64,000 bases of DNA from the NCBI RefSeq assembly GCF_031880315.1, contig NZ_CP134771.1, positions 2,666,001-2,730,000 of the forward strand, written 5' to 3'. The stretch comes from Pseudomonas baltica (GTDB taxonomy: Bacteria > Pseudomonadota > Gammaproteobacteria > Pseudomonadales > Pseudomonadaceae). The position numbers and the translations under genes were made by a program. The stretch's first letter is position 1, and every line of letters starts with the position of its first letter. The notes under the pieces were generated by a model. The model did not search any database. It had not been told where the DNA came from and saw only the letters and a list, made by a program, of their open reading frames with translations. Below, in pieces: positions 11,744 to 20,189 of this stretch.

Positions 11744-12058
11744 TTAAGCCTGGATACCGGTGATTTTGATCTCGGTGTACCACTGGCGGTGGCCCATACG
11801 CTTCATGTGGTGCTTACGACGACGGAACTTGATGATGCGGACTTTATCGTGACGACCTTGGGAGATCACTTCAGCCACAACGGTAGCGCCAGCAACGACT
11901 GGAGCACCGATATTCACGTCGTCGCCGTTGGCAACCAACAGAACGCGATCAAAAGTTACGGATTCGCCAGTGGCGATTTCCAGTTTTTCGATCTTCAGGT
12001 ATTCACCTGGGGCGACTTTGTACTGCTTGCCGCCAGTAACGATTACTGCATAAGACAT
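11744..12058 (-). CDS. rplU: 50S ribosomal protein L21
   Basis: Large-subunit protein that binds 23S rRNA. Its 104 residues start [15 protein letters not shown] and contain the signature [29 protein letters not shown] lies seven nt before the ATG at 12058. It is the first gene of the rplU-rpmA pair and divergent from ispB, as in most gammaproteobacteria. Confidence 0.98.
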   Translation of the reverse strand: MSYAVIVTGGKQYKVAPGEYLKIEKLEIATGESVTFDRVLLVANGDDVNIGAPVVAGATVVAEVISQGRHDKVRIIKFRRRKHHMKRMGHRQWYTEIKITGIQA

Positions 12059-12237
12059 GGTATTTCTCCGATAATCCTGCTCACCCAGCTCTTTATAAGT
12101 AGAGTGTCGGCTGGCATGGCTGCACGGGGCTGGAACGGCCCAAATGCAATTGCGTAAGGCAGGTGATGCCCAGGAAGTTCAGGGTGCGCGATTGTACGTA
12201 AGCTTTGCCTGCGGCGCAAGAGGTCGAAAGTGTCGCC

Positions 12238-12266
12238 TTGACAGGCTCCCGCCCCCGACCTAGCAT
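12238..12266 (+). promoter_or_regulatory. Sigma-70 promoter of ispB
   Basis: TTGACA (12238-12243), a 17-nt spacer and TAGCAT (12261-12266) lie 32 nt ahead of the ispB start codon. Confidence 0.55.
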
Positions 12267-12298
12267 GCCGCGCAACCCTTCTGGAGCGCCTTTCGCTG

Positions 12299-13267
12299 AT
12301 GCAACCCCAAGCTTTCTACCGCGCGGTGGCGGATGATTTTATCGCCGTTGACGAAATCATCAAGAAGCAGCTGACGTCGCGCGTGCCGCTGGTGTCGAAA
12401 ATCGGCGATTACATCACCTCGGCCGGGGGCAAACGCCTGCGCCCGCTGCTGGTGTTGCTGTGCGGCAAGGCGCTTGGCCATCAAGGCCCGGACCTGAATC
12501 TGCTGGCGGCCACCATCGAGTTCCTGCACACCGCCACACTGCTGCACGACGATGTGGTCGACATGTCCGGCATGCGCCGCGGCCGTTCGACCGCCAACGC
12601 CATGTGGGGCAACGCGCCAAGCGTACTGGTGGGCGACTTCCTTTATTCCCGCTCGTTCGAAATGATGGTCGAGCTAGGCTCGATGCCGGTCATGCGCATC
12701 CTGTCCAAGGCCACGCGCATCATCGCCGAAGGCGAAGTGCTGCAGCTGTCCAAGGTGCGTGACGCCAGCACCACGGAAGAGATTTACATGGAGGTCATCC
12801 GCGGCAAGACGGCGATGCTCTTCGAGGCCTCGACCCACAGCGCCGCGGCCCTGGCCGATGCCAGCGAAGTCCAGCGTGAAGCCCTGCGTACCTTCGGCGA
12901 TCATCTGGGCGTAGCCTTCCAGCTGGTCGACGACCTGCTCGATTACCGCGGCGATGCCGAGACCCTGGGCAAGAACGTCGGCGACGACCTGGCCGAGGGC
13001 AAGCCGACCTTGCCGCTGATCTACACCATGCGTGAAGGCACTGCCGAACAGGCAGCGCTGGTACGTCGGGCGATCCAGAAAGGCGGCATCGAGGACCTGG
13101 AAAGCATTCGCGAAGCCGTCGAAACCTCAGGGGCGCTGGATTACACCGCGCAACTGGCCCGTGATTACGTGGCACGCGCCATCGCCTGCCTCGACGCCCT
13201 GCCCGCCAGCGAGTACCGCGACGCCCTGGTCGAGCTCAGCGAGTTCGCGGTCGCACGCACGCACTAA
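12299..13267 (+). CDS. ispB: Octaprenyl/nonaprenyl diphosphate synthase
   Basis: Trans-prenyltransferase that makes the long isoprenoid side chain of ubiquinone from farnesyl diphosphate and isopentenyl diphosphate. The two aspartate-rich motifs are [15 protein letters not shown] (about residues 80-94) and [13 protein letters not shown] (about 207-219). [12 protein letters not shown] near 43-54 binds diphosphate. The length of 322 is normal. Chain length (C40 or C45) cannot be read from sequence; Pseudomonas uses Q9. It is monocistronic, divergent from rplU, and followed by a REP pair. Confidence 0.96.
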   Translation: MQPQAFYRAVADDFIAVDEIIKKQLTSRVPLVSKIGDYITSAGGKRLRPLLVLLCGKALGHQGPDLNLLAATIEFLHTATLLHDDVVDMSGMRRGRSTANAMWGNAPSVLVGDFLYSRSFEMMVELGSMPVMRILSKATRIIAEGEVLQLSKVRDASTTEEIYMEVIRGKTAMLFEASTHSAAALADASEVQREALRTFGDHLGVAFQLVDDLLDYRGDAETLGKNVGDDLAEGKPTLPLIYTMREGTAEQAALVRRAIQKGGIEDLESIREAVETSGALDYTAQLARDYVARAIACLDALPASEYRDALVELSEFAVARTH

Positions 13268-13284
13268 AGGCCCCGGTCTTTTCC

Positions 13285-13348
13285 CTGTGGGAGCGAGTTC
13301 TGCTCGCGAAGCCGTTAAAAGCTTCGCGAGCAGAGCTCGCTCCCACAG
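13285..13348. repeat. REP palindrome pair (GTGGGAGC-type)
   Basis: CTGTGGGAGCGAGTTCTGCT and its inverted copy ending AGCTCGCTCCCACAG form a long, almost perfect stem just after ispB. Confidence 0.85.
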
Positions 13349-13428
13349 TGCTATATGCCGTCCTGCAGTCACAGCAAAAACCCTATACAATGCGCGCCTT
13401 TATTTGCGCCGCCTTGTCGAGGATACCT

Positions 13429-13770
13429 GTGAGCACTTTGCCACCCTGCCCTAACTGCAATTCCGAATACACCTACGAAGACGGCGCCCAGCTGATCTGC
13501 CCCGAATGCGCCCACGAATGGTCTGCCCAAGGTGAGAGCGAAGCGGCCGGTAGCGCCGAGGTGAAAAAGGATTCGGTAGGCAACGTGCTGCAGGACGGCG
13601 ACACCGTCACGGTCATCAAGGACCTCAAGGTCAAAGGCTCTTCCCTGGTGGTCAAGGTTGGCACCAAGGTCAAGAACATCCGCCTGTGCGATGGCGATCA
13701 CGACATCGATTGCAAGATCGATGGCATCGGGGCCATGAAGCTCAAGTCCGAATTCGTACGCAAGGTATGA
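13429..13770 (+). CDS. yjdM: Zinc-ribbon protein YjdM (PhnA family)
   Basis: Small cytoplasmic protein of the YjdM/PhnA family. Despite the old name PhnA it is not shown to be a phosphonate enzyme; the function is unknown. The N-terminal zinc ribbon has paired cysteines [14 protein letters not shown] and [10 protein letters not shown] (about residues 6-33). The C-terminal domain has [20 protein letters not shown] and [12 protein letters not shown]. The start is GTG at 13429, with GAGG six nt upstream, giving 113 residues, the family length; a frame open back to 13348 runs into the REP element and is not real. Confidence 0.9.
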   Translation: MSTLPPCPNCNSEYTYEDGAQLICPECAHEWSAQGESEAAGSAEVKKDSVGNVLQDGDTVTVIKDLKVKGSSLVVKVGTKVKNIRLCDGDHDIDCKIDGIGAMKLKSEFVRKV

Positions 13771-13830
13771 TCCCATCCGTCAGGCGGTAATGATCTGAAG
13801 CAAGAAATCTGCAAATGCGACTTGCTATTA

Positions 13831-13853
13831 TTTGAATAAGAATTATTCTCATT
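13831..13853 (+). promoter_or_regulatory. Fur box
   Basis: TTGAATAAGAATTATTCTCA, continuing to ATT, contains the inverted halves GAATAA / TTATTC and, read backwards, AATGAGAATAATTCTTATT, close to the Fur consensus of NATWAT repeats. It lies 33 nt before the start codon of the next gene, overlapping where its promoter should be. Confidence 0.7.
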
Positions 13854-13885
13854 GGGTGCTTCAGGAAGTTCCCACGGAGAAAGAC

Positions 13886-14152
13886 ATGACTTATTTGATC
13901 GACGCCTGGCTGGATCGCCCACACCCCTATCTGCGCATTCTTCACCGCGAAACCGGTGAAGTGTGTGCGGTGCTGGAAGAGGAAGCCTTGGACGAACTGC
14001 GTGATCAGGGTGATCTGGACCTGACCGGGCTGAATTCAAGCGAACCGGTAGTCCTCAAGGAGCTGGTGCGCAACCTGTTCCTCTTCTGCTATGCGCGGGC
14101 TTTGCGCCCGATTGGCGCAGGGTTCCCGGCCAAGGCACAGCATTATTTCTGA
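13886..14152 (+). CDS. Small conserved Pseudomonas protein, probably iron-regulated
   Basis: A protein of 88 residues starting MTYLIDAWLDRPHPYLRILH, with an acidic middle (EEEALDELRDQGDLDLTGLNSS) and no signal peptide or membrane segment. The ATG at 13886 has GGAG nine nt upstream; the frame extends back to 13832 but that part is the Fur box region. By position (after ispB) and sequence I believe it matches P. aeruginosa PA4570, which I recall as iron-starvation induced; this is memory, not a search. The molecular function is unknown. Confidence 0.8.
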   Translation: MTYLIDAWLDRPHPYLRILHRETGEVCAVLEEEALDELRDQGDLDLTGLNSSEPVVLKELVRNLFLFCYARALRPIGAGFPAKAQHYF

Positions 14153-14163
14153 AGCGAAAGACT

Positions 14164-14255
14164 GTGAGAGCTTGCTCGCGAACAGGCCATCAGCATGGCC
14201 CTGGCATTCTTGTCAGGGCTGCCGACGCCTTCGCGGGCAAGCCTTGTTCCCACAG
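14164..14255. repeat. REP palindrome pair (GTGGGAGC-type)
   Basis: GAGAGCTTGCTCGCGAACAG and the inverted TTCGCGGGCAAGCCTTGTTC plus CCACAG face each other between two convergent genes. A third degenerate copy (ATGTGGGAGCAAGGGAGCGC) follows near 14280. Confidence 0.75.
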
Positions 14256-14341
14256 GGGCGCGTCGCCGGTTCGGCTAACAATGTGGGAGCAAGGGAGCGC
14301 GTTCGGCGGCGCAGAGGCCAGCCGAACTCGCCAGGTTCTAC

Positions 14342-14959
14342 TTACAGAACGTCCAGCAGCTCTACATCGAACACCAGCACGCTGTGCGGCGGAATGCTGC
14401 CGACGCCTTGGGCGCCGTAAGCCAGCTCGCTCGGCACGTACAAGCGCCATTTGCTGCCTGCGTTCATCAGTTGCAGGGCTTCGGTCCAGCCTGCGATCAC
14501 ACCACTGACCGGGAATTCAGCCGGCTGGCCGCGATCGTAAGAGCTGTCGAACACGGTGCCGTCGATCAGGGTGCCGTGGTAGTGGGTGCGCACGCTGTCG
14601 TCACGGCTTGGCTTGGCGCCCTCACCGGCGGTCAGCACTTCGAACTGAAGGCCCGAGGCCAGAGTGGTGATGCCATCGCGCTTGGCGTTTTCAGCCAGGA
14701 ACGCCAGGCCTTCACCTGCGGCGGCTTCGGCCTTGACGGCGGCCTCGGCCTGCATGATTTCGCGGATCACCTTGAAGCTGGCGGACAGGTCTTCCTGGCT
14801 GACACGGCTCGGCAGCGCGTTGAAGGCGTCGGTCAGACCGGCCAGGATGGCGTCCAGGGCAACACCCGGTGGCGGGTTGTCGCGCAGCTGGTCACCCAGC
14901 TGACGGCCGATGCCGTAGCTGACACGGGTTTCGTCGGTCGACAGGTTTACTTCGGACAT
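14342..14959 (-). CDS. fklB: FKBP-type peptidyl-prolyl cis-trans isomerase
   Basis: Folding catalyst of the FkpA/FklB type. Residues 1-95 match the N-terminal dimerisation domain (MSEVNLSTDETRVSYGIGRQLGDQL), and residues 100-205 the FKBP domain, with VRTHYHGTLIDGTVFDSSYDRG, PAEFPVSGVIAGWTEALQLM and SELAYGAQGVGSIPPHS. No signal peptide is seen with the ATG at 14959 (205 residues, GGAG upstream), so it should be cytoplasmic like FklB. The frame open to 15049 would add a pseudo-signal of 30 residues without a ribosome site; I reject it. Confidence 0.9.
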   Translation of the reverse strand: MSEVNLSTDETRVSYGIGRQLGDQLRDNPPPGVALDAILAGLTDAFNALPSRVSQEDLSASFKVIREIMQAEAAVKAEAAAGEGLAFLAENAKRDGITTLASGLQFEVLTAGEGAKPSRDDSVRTHYHGTLIDGTVFDSSYDRGQPAEFPVSGVIAGWTEALQLMNAGSKWRLYVPSELAYGAQGVGSIPPHSVLVFDVELLDVL

Positions 14960-15100
14960 GTCTTCGCTCCGCAGAAGGGTCGCAATGGGCTGGTCAGCAG
15001 CCGCTGCGCCCTTGATCAAAAGGGCGAGCAGACTAGCACAGAGCGCCACCAGGATTCAGCACCAGCGCCTGTAACCCGCCTGCCTACTCACTCGGGCGTT

Positions 15101-15412
15101 TCAGCGATACAGCGCCGAACGCAAAGAGATAGCCACCTTCAACGGCTCGTCGGCGCGACTGCCCAGTCCGCACATCTCATCATGAGCACTGGCGTGCACC
15201 AGATGAAAGGGCACGACTGGCACGTTCTCCAGAAACGTCCGCGCATGCTCCACCGAGCGGAGCCGCACTGCCCTGCCCTTGGCGTCGTTGAGGGGATGGG
15301 CGCGCTCACCGTGGCGCACCTCCAGCAGATAGATACCGCCTTCGATGGAGATGAGGTTCAGCTCATCGACACGGCCAGCGTGAACGTGCTCAGTCAATTC
15401 CTGCAGATTCAT
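15101..15412 (-). CDS. DUF6482 family protein
   Basis: Conserved Pseudomonas protein of 103 residues starting MNLQELTEHVHAGRVDELNL, with SIEGGIYLLEVRHGE and VPFHLVHASAHDEMCGLG. I recognise it as the DUF6482 family; no function is known. There is no signal peptide or membrane segment. It lies 32 nt after the UPF0114 gene on the same strand, so the two are probably co-transcribed. Confidence 0.8.
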   Translation of the reverse strand: MNLQELTEHVHAGRVDELNLISIEGGIYLLEVRHGERAHPLNDAKGRAVRLRSVEHARTFLENVPVVPFHLVHASAHDEMCGLGSRADEPLKVAISLRSALYR

Positions 15413-15444
15413 CCCGTCCCCTCGTCACCCGATAAATGACTGGA

Positions 15445-15933
15445 TCAATGCTTGGTCAGCTTGTCCAGGTAGCCCATGGCGAACGCCGACACCACAAACG
15501 TCATATGGATGATCACGTACCACTTCAAATGTTCCACTTCGAGGTTGGCGGCGTCCATGAACACCCGCAACAGATGAATCGACGAAATGGCCACGATCGA
15601 CGCTGCAACCTTGGCTTTCAGCGAGGTCGAGTCCATCTTGCCGAGCCAACTGAGCTTCTCGGCGTCGTCATCGATATCGAGTTGCGAGACGAAGTTCTCA
15701 TAGCCGCTGATCATCACCATCACCAGCAGGCCGCCGACCAGTGCCATGTCGATCAACGACAACAGCAGCAGAATCAGGTCAGCCTCGGAGGTTTCCAGCA
15801 ACAGCGGCATGACATGAATGATTTCCTGGAAAAACTTCACTGCCAGTGCCAGCAGGCCCAGCGACAGCCCCAGATAGATCGGCGCCAGCAACCAGCGCGA
15901 GGCGTACATGGTTTTTTCGACAAAACGTTCCAT
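15445..15933 (-). CDS. UPF0114 (YqhA) family membrane protein
   Basis: Inner-membrane protein of unknown function, 162 residues. It starts [23 protein letters not shown], then has about four hydrophobic segments (roughly residues 13-35, 50-75, 105-125 and 135-155) with the signature [15 protein letters not shown]. It matches the YqhA/TIGR00645 family in sequence and length. It sits upstream of the DUF6482 gene. Confidence 0.9.
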   Translation of the reverse strand: MERFVEKTMYASRWLLAPIYLGLSLGLLALAVKFFQEIIHVMPLLLETSEADLILLLLSLIDMALVGGLLVMVMISGYENFVSQLDIDDDAEKLSWLGKMDSTSLKAKVAASIVAISSIHLLRVFMDAANLEVEHLKWYVIIHMTFVVSAFAMGYLDKLTKH

Positions 15934-16129
15934 TGCAACTCACAGAGCGATTGAAAATGGCCCCGATTATAACGATGGATGTTTCAAACAGGTGCGACCT
16001 GTAGTCACAGCCGCAATACTGCAGCCAACAGGCCGACAGCCCAAGACACGCGGGCCGGCACGATCGCCGCAGCTCTGGGCGAGGCAGTATGACTCTGTCA
16101 CCAATTGTTTCCCGCCCCTCAAAGCTTCG

Positions 16130-16456
16130 CTAGCCCAGCGACAGGCCACCCGTGTGGCCGCCACACACCTTGCGCCATTGCGCTTGCAGGTGCAGCGACC
16201 AGATCGGCGGCGCCTGTTCCTCAACGCAATAACCATGCAGCGTCAGGCTGTCGACAATAGCTGTCAGTACCGACTCGGCAGCTTGCGGACCGTTAAAGGG
16301 GCCCTGGGATTTCAGTGCAGTGGGTTGCTCGCCGCTCATGCCAGCGGCAAACAGCAAGGTCCACAAACCGTTTTCGCCCGTCAGCGGGCGGATACTGCAT
16401 TCAATGCGGGTCACCAGACCCAGGCATTGGCGAGTGAGGCAGAGGTTGCGCGGCAT
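16130..16456 (-). CDS. Hypothetical protein
   Basis: A 108-residue frame starting MPRNLCLTRQCLGLVTRIEC, with AGGA eight nt before the ATG at 16456. I recognise no domain. The position next to the Lon-like protease gene and the size fit the conserved hypothetical gene found there in P. aeruginosa (PA4575). Four cysteines are present, but no metal-binding spacing is evident, and there is no signal peptide. Codon use looks genuine, so I keep it with moderate confidence. Confidence 0.6.
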   Translation of the reverse strand: MPRNLCLTRQCLGLVTRIECSIRPLTGENGLWTLLFAAGMSGEQPTALKSQGPFNGPQAAESVLTAIVDSLTLHGYCVEEQAPPIWSLHLQAQWRKVCGGHTGGLSLG

Positions 16457-16840
16457 GGCGTCGTTCCTCGGGAGGGCCTGCTTTCAACCTTCAACGCGTT
16501 CGCGGCAAAGGTCGGTTCGCTCCGACGACCAGTGGAGATCTCTTTGCAGAATAGAGGAAAATTTCGAGTATGGCCAATGCATGGCATCGGCGGGCGCCGA
16601 ATGGTCAGGCAGCGGGAGGCTGACGCTTGAAATGCTCAAGCCTCGCCTCTCAGCAAGACTCTATGGATTTGCTCCAAAAGACTGGCCCCTTCGCGGGCAA
16701 GCTTTGCTCCCACAGAGTGGACTGGTCCTGAGTCGTACACCTGTGGGAGTGAAGCTTGCTCGCGAAGAGGCCGTCAAGGCCGGCGCAAATCGCCGGCCAT
16801 TCGCGGGTGCAGCTGACGTCTTCGCCAACAAGCATTGCTT
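16457..16840. other. Intergenic region with REP pair
   Basis: This 384-nt gap holds a REP pair (16690-16770) and GC-rich inverted sequence just after it (GGCCGGCG / CGCCGGCC near 16778-16799). I see no gene in it. Confidence 0.6.
16690..16770. repeat. REP palindrome pair (GTGGGAGC-type)
   Basis: TTCGCGGGCAAGCTTTGCTC plus CCACAG and the inverted CTGTGGGAGTGAAGCTTGCT plus CGCGAAGAGG lie 25 nt apart, downstream of the protease gene. Confidence 0.85.
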
Positions 16841-19282
16841 CTACAGCGTTGGTTTGACCTCCACCAACGCCTCCACAGCGGCTTCCTTCTCGGCCTCCTT
16901 GAGGTCCTCCTCGCTGATCATCTCGGCAATCGCCCGCAGGCGCTCCACCACCCTGGCATTGACGCTGCCTTCCGGGAATTCCCCCTCGGCGTTCGGCTCA
17001 CCGGCAGGCTCGCCCACCAGCAGGCTCAGGGCTTCATCGGCCTGGCGCACTGCATACACATGGAATTGGCCTGCGCGTACGGCCTGCAACACCCGCTCGT
17101 CAAGCATCAATGTGGCGACGTTGGCCTGGGGAATGATCGCCCCTTGCTCGCCGGTCAGGCCGCGGGCTTCGCAAAGGCGGAAGAAGCCTTCGATTTTCTC
17201 GTTGACCCCACCCACCGCCTGCACTTCACCGAACTGATTGATCGAGCCGGTGATGGCGAAGCACTGCTTGAGCGGCGTCTTCGACAGCGCCGAAATCAGT
17301 GTGCACGCCTCGCCCAGCGACGCACTGTCGCCGTCCACGTAACCGTAAGACTGCTCAAGCGCGATACTGGCCGAAATCGCCAACGGGAATTCCTGGGCAT
17401 ACCGGCTGCCCAGATACCCGGTGAGGATCATCACCCCCTTGGAATGGATCGGCTGCCCCAGGTTGACCTCGCGCTCGATATCGACGATGCCGCTGCCGCC
17501 GGGGTACACCGTCGCCGAGATCCGCGCCGGCACGCCAAACGCCGAGTCACCGACTTCCAGCACAGTCAGGCCGTTGCACTTGCCCACCGCCGCGCCCGCA
17601 GTGTCGATCAGAATGATCCCCGCCAGCATGTCATCCAGAATGCGCGCCGACACCCGCCCGGTGCGCGTGGCCTTGGCCTTGAGCGCGCGCTCGATATGGC
17701 CGGCGTCGGTCATTTCGTCGTTGGCCAGATGGCGAATGAAATCCGCTTCGCTGACCAATTGGAACAGATCGCCGATACGCGCCGACAAACGCCCCTGGTG
17801 CTCGGCCAGGCGTGCACTGTAGGTGGCCAGGCGCGCCACCGCATCAGCCGTCAGCGGCGCCATGCCCTCCTCCGAAGTACGGGTCTTGAGCAACTGCGCG
17901 AACTGCTCGAGGCTGTCGTCGTGCATGGCGATGTCTTCATCGAAATCCACCAGCACCCGGAACATCTCCTGGAAGTCCGAATCGTGATCCTGCAGCGCGT
18001 AGTACAGCTGGCGCGAACCGATGATGATCACCTTCACCTGCAACGGAATGTGCTGCGGCGTGAGGGTCACGGTGGCGAGGCGACCGTACTCGCCCAGTGG
18101 CGATTCCATCTTCAGCTTGCGCGATTGCAGGGCGCGCTTGAGCGCATCCCACACGAACGGCTCGCCAAGCATTTTCTCGGCTTCCAGAATCAGGAAGCCG
18201 CCATTGGCGCGGTGCAGTGCGCCGGGGCGCAGCTGCCGATAGGTGGTATAGAGCGCGCCCTGGTCGGTGCTGTACTCGATACGGCCGAACAGGTTGTCGT
18301 AGGTCGGGTGCGGCTCGAACACCACTGGCGCGCCACCGCTGAAGTGATGGCCGACCACCAGGCTGGGGCTGTACTGCTCTTCGAGCAGCTTGCGCGCCTG
18401 GGCGTCGATCTTGCTGTCGTCGACCAGTTGCTCGACCACAGTCTTGAGCAGGTACACCTGCATGGCCTGCAGATACGCACAGACCCCGGCGTTTTCGGCG
18501 TACTTTTCCGACAACGGCGAGAGCAATGGCTGCAGCGCCAGGGTGATGGTTTCTTCGTTCAGCTCGCGCAACTGATTGCCCGACTCGCGCTTCCACTGCG
18601 GCAGGCTGGCCAGCTCCTCGTTGAGACGCTCTTCGAGGTCGGAGATGTCCTTATGGAAACGGTCGCGATCGGCCTCGGGCAGTTGCGCGAATTCGGCCTC
18701 GTCCAAGGCCTTGCCGTCGAGCATCGGCGTGAACGCGATGTTGCTGCTGTCGCGATAGAGGGCGACGTCTTTTTCCAGCGACAAGCGTTCAATAACGTCC
18801 AACGCCCGGTCGTAACGCTGATTGAAGGCGCGATCGATGGCGCTCTTGCGCTGCTGGAACGACGGATGCTCGAACACCGCGGGGAACGTCGATACCAGGT
18901 TATCGATCAGCACGCCGATGTCGGCGATGAAATCCGCCGCAGTGCCGGGTGGCAACTCCAGGGCGCGAGGTTCGCGGGGCTCGTCGAAATGGTTGACGTA
19001 CACCCAGTCCGACGGGGTTTGCAGGCGCTTGCCCTCGGCCTTGAGGTAGCGTTTGACGAACGAGAAACGGCCGGTGCCCGGCTCCCCCATGACGAATACG
19101 TTGTAACCAGGGCGCGGCATGGCCACCCCGAATTGCAGGGCTTCGACAGCGCGCTCCTGCCCCAGTACACCGCGAAAAGGCTCCAGATCATTGGTGGTAG
19201 AGAAGCTGAACTGTTCAGCGGAGAACGGGCGCGTCAGCGCCTCGGGCGCAAGACGCAGGCTGGCAGCTACAGGATCAGGCAT
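16841..19282 (-). CDS. Lon-family ATP-dependent protease
   Basis: A protein of 813 residues of the Lon-like family with an AAA domain followed by a Lon protease domain (the AAA_32 type, not classical Lon). Catalytic Ser is probably S653 in VDGDSASLGE and Lys K696 in GGVNEKIEGF; the 43-residue spacing equals that of E. coli Lon (S679/K722). A large alpha-helical insert lies between about 130 and 300. The P-loop region reads GEPGTGRFS (66-74), with Arg where Lys is usual; GGFLILEAEK (361-370) looks like Walker B. No classical Lon N-terminal substrate domain is present. The substrate is unknown. It is transcribed alone. Confidence 0.88.
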   Translation of the reverse strand: MPDPVAASLRLAPEALTRPFSAEQFSFSTTNDLEPFRGVLGQERAVEALQFGVAMPRPGYNVFVMGEPGTGRFSFVKRYLKAEGKRLQTPSDWVYVNHFDEPREPRALELPPGTAADFIADIGVLIDNLVSTFPAVFEHPSFQQRKSAIDRAFNQRYDRALDVIERLSLEKDVALYRDSSNIAFTPMLDGKALDEAEFAQLPEADRDRFHKDISDLEERLNEELASLPQWKRESGNQLRELNEETITLALQPLLSPLSEKYAENAGVCAYLQAMQVYLLKTVVEQLVDDSKIDAQARKLLEEQYSPSLVVGHHFSGGAPVVFEPHPTYDNLFGRIEYSTDQGALYTTYRQLRPGALHRANGGFLILEAEKMLGEPFVWDALKRALQSRKLKMESPLGEYGRLATVTLTPQHIPLQVKVIIIGSRQLYYALQDHDSDFQEMFRVLVDFDEDIAMHDDSLEQFAQLLKTRTSEEGMAPLTADAVARLATYSARLAEHQGRLSARIGDLFQLVSEADFIRHLANDEMTDAGHIERALKAKATRTGRVSARILDDMLAGIILIDTAGAAVGKCNGLTVLEVGDSAFGVPARISATVYPGGSGIVDIEREVNLGQPIHSKGVMILTGYLGSRYAQEFPLAISASIALEQSYGYVDGDSASLGEACTLISALSKTPLKQCFAITGSINQFGEVQAVGGVNEKIEGFFRLCEARGLTGEQGAIIPQANVATLMLDERVLQAVRAGQFHVYAVRQADEALSLLVGEPAGEPNAEGEFPEGSVNARVVERLRAIAEMISEEDLKEAEKEAAVEALVEVKPTL

Positions 19283-19551
19283 CGGGCTTCCTTACTTCGG
19301 CGGGGCAGATGACGGCATTCTGGCGCCGCTCGGCAACGGCTGGCAAGGCACATCGCACAGTTTTGAAACATATCCGCGTCAAGGTAGAGATTGGCTTTAA
19401 CCCGAAAATTTCTAGCAATAATTTGCAATTAAACGCGGAACCTGAAGATCGTGCCTAAACTCCAACCTTCGCGGCTGGATCGATAACCAGCCCTGGGCCT
19501 GCAGCTGTACTGGCCAACCGACCTTGATCAACACACAAAGAGATAAACGCT

Positions 19552-20040
19552 ATGAAACGGATTCTTCTGGGTACTCTGTTAGCCGCCGCCTCTCTCAATG
19601 CCATGGCCCAAGCGCCAGGCGGTCCGGATTGCGGCTGGGGCAACTTGCTGTTCGAGGGCCAGCGCGGCACCCCTGCGCACTTCCTGGCCTCCACCACCAA
19701 CGGTTCCTCGGGCAACGCCACCTTCGGCATGACCTCCGGCACCAACGGCTGCTCCACCAATGCGCCACTGACCTACGGCGGCAAATCGTGGCTGGCCATG
19801 AACGGCATGATGGATGAGCTTTCCGAAGACATGGCCAAGGGTCAAGGCGAAGCGCTGACCACCTATGCAGTGGTCATGGGTGTTGCGCCGGAAGATCGCA
19901 CTTACTTCGAATCCGTCACTCACCAGCACTTCCAGCAGATCTTCACCAGCAGCGAAGCGACTGCCGAAGATGTACACAACAACACCCTGGCTGTGATCAA
20001 AGGCGATCCACGCCTGGCCAAATACGCTACCCAAGCGTAA
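19552..20040 (+). CDS. DUF3015 family exported protein
   Basis: Small secreted or periplasmic protein of 162 residues. A signal peptide (MKRILLGTLLAAASLNAMAQ) precedes a mature part APGGPDCGWGNLLFEGQRGT, the DUF3015 signature, with two cysteines that could pair. The function is unknown. The ATG at 19552 has AAAGAGAT upstream. The 269-nt region before it is AT-rich near 19400-19430. A REP pair of the second family follows, then a DUF4105 gene. Confidence 0.88.
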   Translation: MKRILLGTLLAAASLNAMAQAPGGPDCGWGNLLFEGQRGTPAHFLASTTNGSSGNATFGMTSGTNGCSTNAPLTYGGKSWLAMNGMMDELSEDMAKGQGEALTTYAVVMGVAPEDRTYFESVTHQHFQQIFTSSEATAEDVHNNTLAVIKGDPRLAKYATQA

Positions 20041-20050
20041 TTGAAACATC

Positions 20051-20142
20051 TGTAGCGAGGGGGCTTGCCCCCCGATTGCGACCCGCCAGCCAACATAGTA
20101 GTGACTGATGGGCCGTATTCGGGGGCAAGCCCCCTCGCTACA
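20051..20142. repeat. REP palindrome pair (GTAGCGAGGGG-type)
   Basis: TGTAGCGAGGGGGCTTGCCC and the inverted GGGGGCAAGCCCCCTCGCTA plus CA form a pair 92 nt long between the DUF3015 and DUF4105 genes. This is the second REP family of the window. Confidence 0.85.
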
Positions 20143-20189
20143 TTTGAATCCGCATAATAGACTTTCGATTTCCGGACGCCGCCACCTCC

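Noticed and set aside
14959..15049. Signal peptide extension of the FKBP gene
   Set aside because: The extra 30 residues have no ribosome site, and the ATG at 14959 has GGAG and the FklB N-terminus.
16835..19312. 825-codon frame on the plus strand
   Set aside because: It lies opposite the Lon-like protease gene, whose motifs are clear.
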